Shown piece after piece: positions 1 to 6,480 of a DNA stretch of 20,438 nucleotides (positions are counted from its first letter, which is position 1; each line of letters starts with the position of its first letter). The stretch is from Pseudomonadota bacterium (lineage in GTDB: Bacteria > Pseudomonadota > Alphaproteobacteria > Rhodobacterales > Rhodobacteraceae): assembly GCA_027623875.1 (NCBI GenBank), contig JAQBUS010000002.1:1-20438 (forward strand). The letters run 5' to 3'. A program made the position numbers and the translations under genes. The notes beneath the pieces were generated by a model. The model had not been told where the DNA came from, made no database searches, and was given only the letters and a program-made list of their open reading frames with translations.

Positions 1-456
1 GGTAGCCGTAGTCTAGCCGTTGCCACAGCGGCTGCCGGGGTTGGGGCAATAGTGGCATCAGGGTGGATTGGAGTGGGTAAGATGGAATCGAATTTTATTC
101 GAAGACTCCTTTGGCCTGGTCTTGCCGTAGGTTTGGTGTCTAGTTTAATGCTTAGCCAAGCCGTTGAACTCTTTTGGATGAGCGTGGTGTTTGTAATATG
201 CGGCTTTACAGCCACTCTTGTTGGTATTGGCTCGCAGACGATTGTTCAGCTTACGGTTGAAGACCGGTATAGAGCTCGCGTAATGGCCTGGTGGTCAAGT
301 TTTTCTTTTGGTGGCGTGACGCTGGGTGGTTTATTAATTGGTTTTATTGGAGATTTTATAGCGATTAATATCGCAATATCGGTAGTCGGGTTTTTCGGAT
401 TTTTGTTAGCACTTGCTGTATTAGGTAAACAACCATTGGCACGATTTGGTGCATAA
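1..456 (+). CDS. MFS transporter, C-terminal part (5' end outside window)
   Basis: The reading frame is open from the first base, so this is the 3' part of a longer gene; the GTG at 52 is an internal codon, not a real start. About 151 residues are visible, with roughly four hydrophobic membrane segments. Between segments lies a short basic loop containing EDRYRARVMAW, which resembles the conserved cytoplasmic loop of major facilitator superfamily exporters of the MFS_3 (EntS-like) type. The protein would sit in the inner membrane and export or import a small molecule that cannot be guessed from this fragment. It ends 114 bp before the convergent methyltransferase-like gene, with no clear terminator between them. 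Membership of the superfamily is fairly secure; the substrate is unknown. Confidence 0.75.
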   Translation, partial: GSRSLAVATAAAGVGAIVASGWIGVGKMESNFIRRLLWPGLAVGLVSSLMLSQAVELFWMSVVFVICGFTATLVGIGSQTIVQLTVEDRYRARVMAWWSSFSFGGVTLGGLLIGFIGDFIAINIAISVVGFFGFLLALAVLGKQPLARFGA

Positions 457-570
457 ATTATTTTAATATAACTTAGTTAACACGTTAAATTAATTGCTTT
501 TCCTGCCACGAACAAAAAAAATACGAAGAATAATTCCGATTTGATTGATCTTTAAGTTTTAATAATTATT

Positions 571-1326
571 TTACCGACCGTCGACTGTTAGTAAGTTCGT
601 CGTCTTTTTTAAGATCAGAGTGACGATGTACAAGATAAGAAAGGTTACTAGAAGTAAACTCCAAAAATAGTCTGCTGTCACCCAATGCTGCAATTCTTGT
701 TTGTGAATTATAGTGTCCTCGATAAATTCAATGATAAAGAAGACCACTCCTACGAGAAGTATCGTCGGTGGTTCTCTTCTTAATACAGTTCGCATAGAGA
801 AGCTTAGGTTAGGAGTTTGCCACTTTGAAATTTTTGGTAAAAATGCGGGAGTCTTTTCTGCCCACACTTTATAGGTTTTTTCAAATTTTCCACTTAAAAA
901 CCTTTCTTCCGCCATCATGATTCTTTCGTAATAAACAAGATAGATTAAAGCTGATATTACGAAAAATTCTAAACTTCCAAATCGTAAAATATAACCAGCA
1001 AAAACAATGAAATTAGCTAGATACAAAGGATGCCTAACTGTTGAGTAAATGCCAGTTGTGTTAAGAAAAGCTGCTACCTGCTCTCCGGTATTTCTTCCCG
1101 AAGTATCCCGAGGAACAAACCCCACGGTCAGAGCTCTTAAGATGATACCAAACATGGATATAGAAAGACAAATAAACGCCCAAAAATTTCCAGAAGGTTC
1201 AGATGGAGGGCCAAAAGAGTTAGACTTTAACTCGAAGTAAATCGCGAGGGGAAGTATAATTAAAGGCACATACGAACGCCACCTAAAAAGTAAACTGCCT
1301 TGTTCTTCAAGTTCTTTATATAGCAT
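571..1326 (-). CDS. Isoprenylcysteine carboxylmethyltransferase (ICMT)-like integral membrane methyltransferase
   Basis: A 251-residue membrane protein with about six hydrophobic segments. The diagnostic part is residues 90-165: TGIYSTVRHPLYLANF, then ERIMMAEERFL, then a Y..W....P.FLP tail. This is the SAM-binding RHP.Y and EE signature of the ICMT/phospholipid methyltransferase superfamily. Bacterial members methylate lipids, phosphates on lipid A or small membrane substrates; the acceptor cannot be told from sequence. The last 70 residues add two more membrane segments beyond the usual core. The ATG at 1326 is preceded by an AAAGG-like site. The gene is expressed away from the acyl-CoA dehydrogenase side with a 137-bp leader region, so it probably has its own promoter. 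Family is confident, substrate unknown. Confidence 0.75.
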   Translation of the reverse strand: MLYKELEEQGSLLFRWRSYVPLIILPLAIYFELKSNSFGPPSEPSGNFWAFICLSISMFGIILRALTVGFVPRDTSGRNTGEQVAAFLNTTGIYSTVRHPLYLANFIVFAGYILRFGSLEFFVISALIYLVYYERIMMAEERFLSGKFEKTYKVWAEKTPAFLPKISKWQTPNLSFSMRTVLRREPPTILLVGVVFFIIEFIEDTIIHKQELQHWVTADYFWSLLLVTFLILYIVTLILKKTTNLLTVDGR

Positions 1327-1463
1327 ATTAGCGGCCTTTCGGATATTTGTGCCTGAACGGACACATATATATTACGTTTGTTAAATAAAAGAAGAAATTT
1401 ATATTTTGGTATTAAGTTAGCTTAAATTGGTATTTATATGGGCGGTAAAGCTTTAAGTAATAA

Positions 1464-2624
1464 TTACTTTCTTTGATTAAATCTTTTCCCAACAAGAGCA
1501 GAGGCAATATTAGTTTTCTGAACATCTATGGATCCACCGGCTATTCCCCACCCCCACGAATCTCGCATTTTTTGTTCAATCGGGTACTCGCTGGAATAGC
1601 CGTACCCCCCCATTAACTGCATGGCCTTACCAGAAACCTCTCTGCACATTTCGTTCGCAAAGCACTTGGCTATTGAACTTTCTCCTAAAGAAGGCAAGTT
1701 ATTTTCTGCGTTTACGACAGCTCGGTAGAGCAACATTCTTGATGCATCCAGTTTCATTTTCATTTCTGCTATGGAGAGTTGAACGGCTTGAAAGTCAATA
1801 AGGGGCTTTCCGAATTGTTGACGTTCTTGAACGTAATTTAGCACATAATCGAAGGCAGACTGCGCACATGCTAAGCTCATGGTTGTGTTGCCGCACCTCT
1901 CTAAATCGAAGGCCTCCATTAGTTTTTTGAATCCCCCAGCAGGTAAAATAATGTTTTCAATTGGTAACTCCAGGTTATCTAGAAATATGTCGGCGCTATG
2001 TACTCCTCGGAACCCCATGTGCTTTTCGCGTTTTCCAAAGCTTAAGCCTTTTTGGTTTTTTTCTACTAAAACAGCTCCGATCCCTTTGGCCCCGGTCTCA
2101 GAAGACATTCGGCAGTAGACCACATATGCGTCTGCGTGTCCGGAACCTGAACACCATATTTTTGTTCCATTAATAACTACCCTGTTATCTTTAGTGATCG
2201 CAGTTGTCTTTAAATCAGTAAGTGCCGTTCCAGCCTCGGGTTCAGACATGGAAACAGCGATAAGCAAATCCCCAGAACAAACCTTTGGCAAAATTCTTTG
2301 CTTCAATTGCTCAGAACCAAAATTGGATATAGCTAAAGTTGGGCCAAAGCAGCTTTCAAATACAGGAAAAGCTAAGGCAATAGAAATCTTTGCAACTTCT
2401 TCAAGTACTAAAACTGCATCAAAATGGCTTAAGCCCAATCCACCATATTTTGCTGAAAGGTTAACGCCTAGTAACCCCATTTCAGCGAAGCGTTTCACAA
2501 CCGCTCTGTCTGGCGGTTGATCACTTTCCTCGATATGTTTAGCTAAGGGTGTTAATTCAAGTTCTGCAAACCTGCGAACTGATCCTTGGAGTTCTTTTTG
2601 TTGACTTGAAAGAGAAAAGTCCAT
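1464..2624 (-). CDS. Acyl-CoA dehydrogenase (IVD/LCAD-type catalytic base)
   Basis: A full-length 386-residue flavoprotein that would oxidise an acyl-CoA to its 2,3-enoyl form and pass electrons to ETF. Visible landmarks are the FAD/substrate segment SMSEPEAGTALTDLKTT (125-141), MGFRGVHSADIFLDN (203-217), the RQQFGKPL helix (268-275) and the C-terminal GGYGYSSEYPIEQKMRD (339-355). The usual catalytic Glu in the YEGT motif is replaced: the aligned stretch reads IAGGSIDVQ, with Gly at 363. Instead Glu242 in FDLERC occupies the position used as base by isovaleryl- and long-chain acyl-CoA dehydrogenases. CaiA has a comparable SGGS at the YEGT position. The start ATG has a good GGAG site 10 bases upstream. 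It is divergent from a CoA-transferase and may share its substrate. Family certain; substrate unknown. Confidence 0.9.
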   Translation of the reverse strand: MDFSLSSQQKELQGSVRRFAELELTPLAKHIEESDQPPDRAVVKRFAEMGLLGVNLSAKYGGLGLSHFDAVLVLEEVAKISIALAFPVFESCFGPTLAISNFGSEQLKQRILPKVCSGDLLIAVSMSEPEAGTALTDLKTTAITKDNRVVINGTKIWCSGSGHADAYVVYCRMSSETGAKGIGAVLVEKNQKGLSFGKREKHMGFRGVHSADIFLDNLELPIENIILPAGGFKKLMEAFDLERCGNTTMSLACAQSAFDYVLNYVQERQQFGKPLIDFQAVQLSIAEMKMKLDASRMLLYRAVVNAENNLPSLGESSIAKCFANEMCREVSGKAMQLMGGYGYSSEYPIEQKMRDSWGWGIAGGSIDVQKTNIASALVGKRFNQRK

Positions 2625-2636
2625 GTTTTTGTCTCC

Positions 2637-2656
2637 AAATTTTATGAATAAAATTT
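2637..2656. promoter_or_regulatory. Perfect 9+2+9 palindrome upstream of the acyl-CoA dehydrogenase
   Basis: AAATTTTAT and ATAAAATTT are perfect 9-bp arms around a GA spacer, starting 13 bases upstream of the dehydrogenase ATG on the minus strand. It overlaps the ribosome-binding region and probable transcript start, so it could be an operator or a short 5' hairpin. The AT-only arms make chance occurrence more likely than for a mixed sequence. No regulator is identified. Confidence 0.4.
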
Positions 2657-2661
2657 AATTT

Positions 2662-2704
2662 TTATGGTTCTTTCATTCCATAAGCAACTATTTTGGCATA
2701 CCAA
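2662..2704. promoter_or_regulatory. Two further inverted repeats in the divergent promoter region
   Basis: TTATGG (2662-2667) and CCATAA (2678-2683) are perfect 6-bp arms with a 10-bp spacer, a spacing typical of sites where a dimer contacts successive major grooves. A second element, TTGG-CATA-CCAA (2693-2704), has the four-base-spaced symmetric layout of FadR/GntR-type operators. Both lie in the 118 bp between the divergent acyl-CoA dehydrogenase and CoA-transferase genes and could coordinate them. This is a prediction from symmetry only. Confidence 0.4.
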
Positions 2705-2742
2705 CAGTTAATATAGTGTCCCATTCGATGAAAGGAAACCAA

Positions 2743-3885
2743 ATGTCAGAGGAAAACACGTCCCCAGCAGCTCTTAAGGGGTTGAAGGTTCTTGATCTAA
2801 GTAGAGTTCTTGCTGGGCCCTGGGCCACTCAAATGTTAGCAGACCTTGGGGCTGACGTAGTAAAAGTCGAATTACCTGAGCGTGGGGACGATACTCGTTC
2901 ATGGGGGCCACCATTTATAAAAAAAATCGATGGAGAGCAGGGAGAAGCTGCTTATTTTACTTGCTGTAATCGAAATAAAAAATCAATAACGGTAGATTTT
3001 TCAACCCCTGAGGGAGCTGAGCTGGTTCGTAAGCTATCAGTTGAAGCGGATGTGCTAGTCGAGAATTTTAAAGTAGGAAGCCTTAAAAAATATGGGTTAG
3101 ATTATCTGTCCATAAAAAATATCAACCCTAAGATAATTTATTGTTCAATTAGTGGTTTTGGTCAAACTGGGCCTTACGCACATCGGTTGGGGTATGACTT
3201 CTTAATCCAAGGAATGGGAGGACTTATGAGTATAACTGGTAAACCAGATTCTGTCGAAGGTGGAGAGCCCATGAAAGTTGGAGTTGCCATTTGTGACCTG
3301 TTTACCGGTATGAATGCGGGTGCTTCAATCCTGGCAGCCCTTCATTTTAGAAATCAGACCGGCATTGGCCAGCAAATTGACTGTTCGCTGCTCGACAACC
3401 AGATTTCGATGTTAGCAAATCAAGCGTCAAGTTGGTTAAATGGAAATACGCTTCCAAATAGAATGGGAAATAGTCACCCGACAGTTGTTCCATACAGAGT
3501 ATTCGCGACGTTGGATGGCCACGTGGTAATAACGTGCGGTAATGATGGGCAATTCCAACGCCTTTGTGAAGCTCTCGGTGTAGCAGAGCTTGGAGTGGAT
3601 CCGAAGTACCGAACTAATGATGTAAGAATATTAAACCGTGAGAAATTAGAAAGTCATTTACAGTCTATACTAGGTACGATGGAGCGAAATCAAATTTTAG
3701 GTGATTTAGAGAAAATGGATGTCCCTTGTGGACCTATTAACACACTGACGGACGTGTTTTCTGATCCTCATGTTGTTTATCGCGAAATGCAGGTTGATAT
3801 GGAACGGCCTGATGGAACGTTGTCGCATTCCCTACAAAACTTAGTGAATCTCCTGCAACATATAGAAATGCCCCTCCGAGTTTAG
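2743..3885 (+). CDS. CaiB/BaiF family (SUGCT-like) CoA-transferase, frameshifted near its 3' end
   Basis: A class III CoA-transferase that moves CoA between carboxylic acids. Visible are the N-terminal LKVLDLSRVLAGPWATQML block, the NRNKKSITVDF block, VENFKVGSLKKYGLDY, GFGQTGPYAHRLGYD with the expected catalytic Asp at residue 152, and GVPYGPIN-like DVPCGPIN late in the protein. The overall pattern most resembles succinyl-CoA:glutarate transferase (SUGCT). A GTG at 2716 extends the frame, but ATG 2743 is preferred because AAGGA sits 6 bases upstream. The frame ends at 3885 after LQHIEMPLRV, which does not match the family. The expected C-terminal block is found in another frame (3822-3971), so a single-base loss around 3820 has broken the gene, or the sequence has an error. 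Intact length would be about 409 residues, normal for the family. Confidence 0.85.
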   Translation: MSEENTSPAALKGLKVLDLSRVLAGPWATQMLADLGADVVKVELPERGDDTRSWGPPFIKKIDGEQGEAAYFTCCNRNKKSITVDFSTPEGAELVRKLSVEADVLVENFKVGSLKKYGLDYLSIKNINPKIIYCSISGFGQTGPYAHRLGYDFLIQGMGGLMSITGKPDSVEGGEPMKVGVAICDLFTGMNAGASILAALHFRNQTGIGQQIDCSLLDNQISMLANQASSWLNGNTLPNRMGNSHPTVVPYRVFATLDGHVVITCGNDGQFQRLCEALGVAELGVDPKYRTNDVRILNREKLESHLQSILGTMERNQILGDLEKMDVPCGPINTLTDVFSDPHVVYREMQVDMERPDGTLSHSLQNLVNLLQHIEMPLRV

Positions 3886-3971
3886 GAGAAAATACTGACG
3901 AGGTTTTGATGGACTGGATTAACTTAGATAAAGAACGGATTTCTATAATGCGCAAAACAGGCATTATTTGA
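3822..3971 (+). pseudogene. Out-of-frame C-terminal piece of the CoA-transferase
   Basis: Read from 3822, this frame gives VAFPTKLSESPATYRNAPP, then SLGENTDEVLMDWINL and finally MRKTGII before TGA. This is the canonical CaiB/BaiF C-terminus (family pattern NPIKLS.TPA.YR.APPLLGEHTDEVL). The frame only opens after a stop at 3810-3812, so it cannot be translated on its own and belongs to the upstream gene. Family-like sequence in frame 0 ends at about DGT (3811-3819) and resumes here. That places a one-base deletion at the TTGTC around 3820-3824. No homopolymer or classic slippery heptamer is present at the junction. Confidence 0.85.
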
Positions 3972-4401
3972 CATACGTATAAAATTGCTAACGTAGACTT
4001 AAAGGTGCCTTAGACTAGAAGTATATTGATCGTTACCATTTCGGGGCTTAATTTGGAGTATCGCCACTTGGGAATAAGCTTTTTATAATTGGAATTATGA
4101 AGGTTAGATGTGCTGTAAGAAAAACACACTTCCAAAATTTGTCTGGAAGTTTCCGATTTAGCGATACAAAAGCCAATAGCTGAGATTGAAAACTTACCTA
4201 ACCTATTAAACGGATGTGTTTTTCAGGCATTTTCACTTGTTGATTTATGTTAAAACGGCCAAATTTCTCTAAAGAAAACTTCTTTTCAAACCTTTTAAAG
4301 GGATTGGGTCTCGTTAGGTTATTAACGGGGTCTGTATTTTTGAGCAACATCATTTTGAAAGCAATAGAGCAATCAAACCAGCGCTCTGGTGTGTCGAATT
4401 G
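3972..4401. other. 430-bp stretch with no recognisable gene
   Basis: No convincing coding frame and no RNA family that I recognise. It holds several short inverted repeats: ATAATT-GG-AATTAT (4085-4098), ACTTCCA/TGGAAGT with a 9-base loop (4128-4150), AAAGAA-AAC-TTCTTT (4271-4285), and ACCTAAC (4196-4202) paired with GTTAGGT (4313-4319) across about 110 bases. None is followed by a T-run typical of an intrinsic terminator. Part of the stretch is downstream sequence of tRNA-Ala on the minus strand, part is the 3' flank of the CoA-transferase. Confidence 0.5.
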
Positions 4402-4474
<73 letters not shown>

Positions 4475-4514
4475 ATAAACTGCTAAAGACTTTAATGCGG
4501 GCAGTTTTATTTGG

Positions 4515-4862
4515 TTATGTTTCATCTTCTGAAGCAATATCTCCGACAACTTCGAGGCTTATAGTGTCATCATCCTCGTCATCTTCTAGGAGGTCGTCCT
4601 CCACGAGTAAGTCCTCTTCTAAGTCATCATCCGTGTCATCGTCTAGAACAATTTCTTCATCATCTTCTGGCGTAACCTTGTTGTCAGCATTTTGGGCATC
4701 TTCCTTGTCCGGTTGCATAGTGCGTGACTTGTTACCTAAGAGTTCCTCCAAGGTAAACTCATCCTCGCAAGAAGGACATTTCATGTGATCTCTTTGTAGA
4801 TCATAAAACCTAACAGAGCATTTAGGACAGGTGCGTTTGACACCCCATTCTTCCTTAGGCAT
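4515..4862 (-). CDS. FYDLN-acid family protein (TIGR02300): zinc ribbon with acidic tail
   Basis: A small conserved alphaproteobacterial protein of unknown function. From the chosen start it begins MPKEEWGVKRTCPKCSVRF, followed by YDLQ and CPSC. The two CxxC pairs should bind a zinc ion, and FYDL is the motif that names the family. After a short linker, about the last 50 residues are extremely acidic and Asp/Glu-rich. The frame could start 8 codons earlier, at ATG 4886, but relatives begin at M-x-K-x-EWG, so 4862 is preferred; neither site has a strong ribosome-binding sequence. It is divergent from the YgjP-like metallopeptidase and upstream of tRNA-Ala. Family assignment is confident, role unknown. 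Confidence 0.85.
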   Translation of the reverse strand: MPKEEWGVKRTCPKCSVRFYDLQRDHMKCPSCEDEFTLEELLGNKSRTMQPDKEDAQNADNKVTPEDDEEIVLDDDTDDDLEEDLLVEDDLLEDDEDDDTISLEVVGDIASEDET

Positions 4863-4995
4863 AATTTTTTCACTTTCATTATTCAAAAACTTGGATCATG
4901 GCCAGTTGCCACAGCACGAAGCTGGTGTCAAAGACTTTCCAACGTTTTAATTGCGACTCTTAAGAATTTATGCAGTTATTTACCTGTTCGTATAA

Positions 4996-5709
4996 ATGAA
5001 AGACCACATGAAGAAAAATAGTATATTAAAAAGCATAATGATAGGCACCCCAGAAATAGAGATTTTTATACGACAATCTTCTAGGTCTAGAAAAATTTCA
5101 CTTAAATTATCAAGATTTGATAATAAGGTTTACCTTACGGTTCCAAACGAAGGTTTTATTGGGCAAGCAGAAGAATTTGCTAGAGAAAAAGAAATATGGG
5201 TCAGAAAACAGTTAAACTCCCTTCCTAGTGCGATTAGAATAAAGCCCGGGGTTTTTATAACTATTGATGGGGTTCCTAGGCGCGTTTCTATCTCTGAAAT
5301 GAGGTGTGTCAGCTTAAGTGATAGTGATTTAATTATACCTTTTAATGATAACAAGTTTGAAGTTAGAGTTAAGGTTTTTTTGATCGAGTTAGCGCGTCAG
5401 CGTTTTCTGGAATTAACTGAGTTTTATAGCCTTAAGATAGGAAGAAATTTTAAGTCCATAACTCTTAGAGACACAAAATCAAGGTGGGGATCATGCTCTA
5501 TAGAAGGAAATTTGATGTATTCTTGGCGGTTAATATTTGCTCCAAAAGAAGTATTGGAATATTTAGTTGTTCACGAAATATGTCATTTGGAAGAGATGAA
5601 TCACTCAGAGCGGTTTTGGAACCGGGTTGAAAGTTTGATGCCAGATTTTAAAACTAACCGTGAGTGGTTAAAAGTTAATGGATCAGAGTTACACAGGTAT
5701 TTGATTTAG
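4996..5709 (+). CDS. YgjP-like (DUF45/SprT-type) zinc metallopeptidase
   Basis: A 237-residue protein of the M48-related YgjP family. The C-terminal half has SRWGSCS (162-168), the zinc-binding HEICH motif (193-197, an HExxH) in the context LVVHEICHLEEMNHSERFW, and His203 as probable third ligand. The N-terminal half is a beta-rich region with the IRQSSRSRKISLKL segment usual for the family. No signal peptide or membrane segment, so it is cytoplasmic. Family members are putative peptidases, often beside restriction-modification or housekeeping genes; the substrate is unknown. ATG 4996 and ATG 5008 are both possible starts and neither has a strong ribosome-binding site. It is followed after 32 bp by the GntR gene, which is probably separate because an operator-like site lies between. 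Confidence 0.85.
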   Translation: MKDHMKKNSILKSIMIGTPEIEIFIRQSSRSRKISLKLSRFDNKVYLTVPNEGFIGQAEEFAREKEIWVRKQLNSLPSAIRIKPGVFITIDGVPRRVSISEMRCVSLSDSDLIIPFNDNKFEVRVKVFLIELARQRFLELTEFYSLKIGRNFKSITLRDTKSRWGSCSIEGNLMYSWRLIFAPKEVLEYLVVHEICHLEEMNHSERFWNRVESLMPDFKTNREWLKVNGSELHRYLI

Positions 5710-5725
5710 ACACTTGTTATTTTTC

Positions 5726-5742
5726 ATTTTGTGAACACAATA
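5726..5742. promoter_or_regulatory. Predicted autoregulatory operator of the GntR gene
   Basis: The 17-mer ATTTTGTGAACACAATA differs at a single position from each arm of the operator pair in the mdh-sucA gap (same orientation as 12304-12320). The core TTGTG-AA-CACAA fits the TTGT-NNNN-ACAA symmetry of FadR-subfamily GntR operators. Its last base is the A of the GntR start codon, so a bound protein would cover the start site and block transcription or leaderless initiation. No purine-rich ribosome-binding sequence precedes the ATG. Confidence 0.7.
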
Positions 5743-6428
5743 TGAAAATGATGATCGTAAAGGCTAATAAAACCGAATTTAATTTTGGAAATGATTCAGA
5801 GGTTTTAACTGGAGCGGCCAATGATGTGATCTATCGACGACTTAGGTCTCTTATTATGTATGGAGAGATTCCTCCTAAAACTTCAATGACGCTTCGAGGA
5901 ATAGGAAATCAATTTGGGGTTTCGATGACTCCTGCAAGAGAAGCTGTTAGAAGATTGGTAGCTGAAGGAGCCCTCAACCTTTCTGTTTCTGGTAGATTAT
6001 TCACACCCGAATTAACGAATGATCGACTTGAAGAGCTGGCTACACTTCGGTCTTTATTAGAGCCTGAATTGGCTTCTAGGGCTCTCCCACGTGCCCACCC
6101 GGCTTTAATCGAGAGGATGGAAAAAAATAATGCGAATATTAGAAAAGCAGTAACGCAGGGTAATTCGGTTGCATACATAAAGAACAATCTAGAGTTTCAC
6201 CGATCTTTGTACCTTCGAGCCCAGGCACCCTCGACCCTTGCTTTACTTGAAACGGTTTGGTTACAGCTAGGTCCGACAATGAGAAGTCTTTATGGTAAGA
6301 TGAGGCAAACTAATTTACCACAACATCATCTTGCTATTATAAGTGCTTTAAAGGCAGGAGACGAAAGTAGCCTAAGGTTGGCGGTAAAAATTGATGTAAC
6401 CCAGGGGTTAAGACTTTTGAAACACTAG
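5742..6428 (+). CDS. GntR family transcriptional regulator, FadR/FCD subfamily; predicted regulator of sucAB-lpd
   Basis: A 228-residue regulator. Residues 25-90 form the winged helix-turn-helix (VIYRRLRSLIMYGEI, then LRGIGNQFGVSMTPAREAVR, then a wing ending RLFTPELT). Residues 95-225 form the all-alpha FCD ligand-binding domain (LATLRSLLEPELASRAL, EFHRSLY, LPQHHLAIISALKAGD). Of the usual FCD metal ligands His153 and His195/196 are present, but the usual Asp is Asn149 and the last His appears to be Asp218, so metal binding may be altered. The gene is convergent with lpd, 52 bp apart. Its own start is covered by a near-perfect copy of the site duplicated upstream of sucA. I infer an autoregulated regulator of 2-oxoglutarate dehydrogenase, analogous in logic to PdhR; the effector is unknown. 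ATGs at 5748 and 5751 are alternative starts. Confidence 0.88.
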   Translation: MKMMIVKANKTEFNFGNDSEVLTGAANDVIYRRLRSLIMYGEIPPKTSMTLRGIGNQFGVSMTPAREAVRRLVAEGALNLSVSGRLFTPELTNDRLEELATLRSLLEPELASRALPRAHPALIERMEKNNANIRKAVTQGNSVAYIKNNLEFHRSLYLRAQAPSTLALLETVWLQLGPTMRSLYGKMRQTNLPQHHLAIISALKAGDESSLRLAVKIDVTQGLRLLKH

Positions 6429-6480
6429 AGTTTTAACTCTTTAATATTGATGTCATCATACTTCTGCTTAGGATTCCTAA

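Noticed and set aside
477..494. TTAAC-AC-GTTAA repeat after the MFS gene as terminator
   Set aside because: The stem is short and AT-only with no T-run, so it is not supported as a terminator or operator.
3813..3825. Programmed frameshifting in the CoA-transferase
   Set aside because: No slippery heptamer, homopolymer or following stem was seen, and CaiB/BaiF enzymes are not known to use it; mutation or sequence error is simpler.
4495..4788. Plus-strand frame rich in serine opposite the FYDLN-acid gene
   Set aside because: It is the antisense image of the Asp/Glu-rich tail; the opposite-strand gene has a recognised zinc ribbon and family motif.
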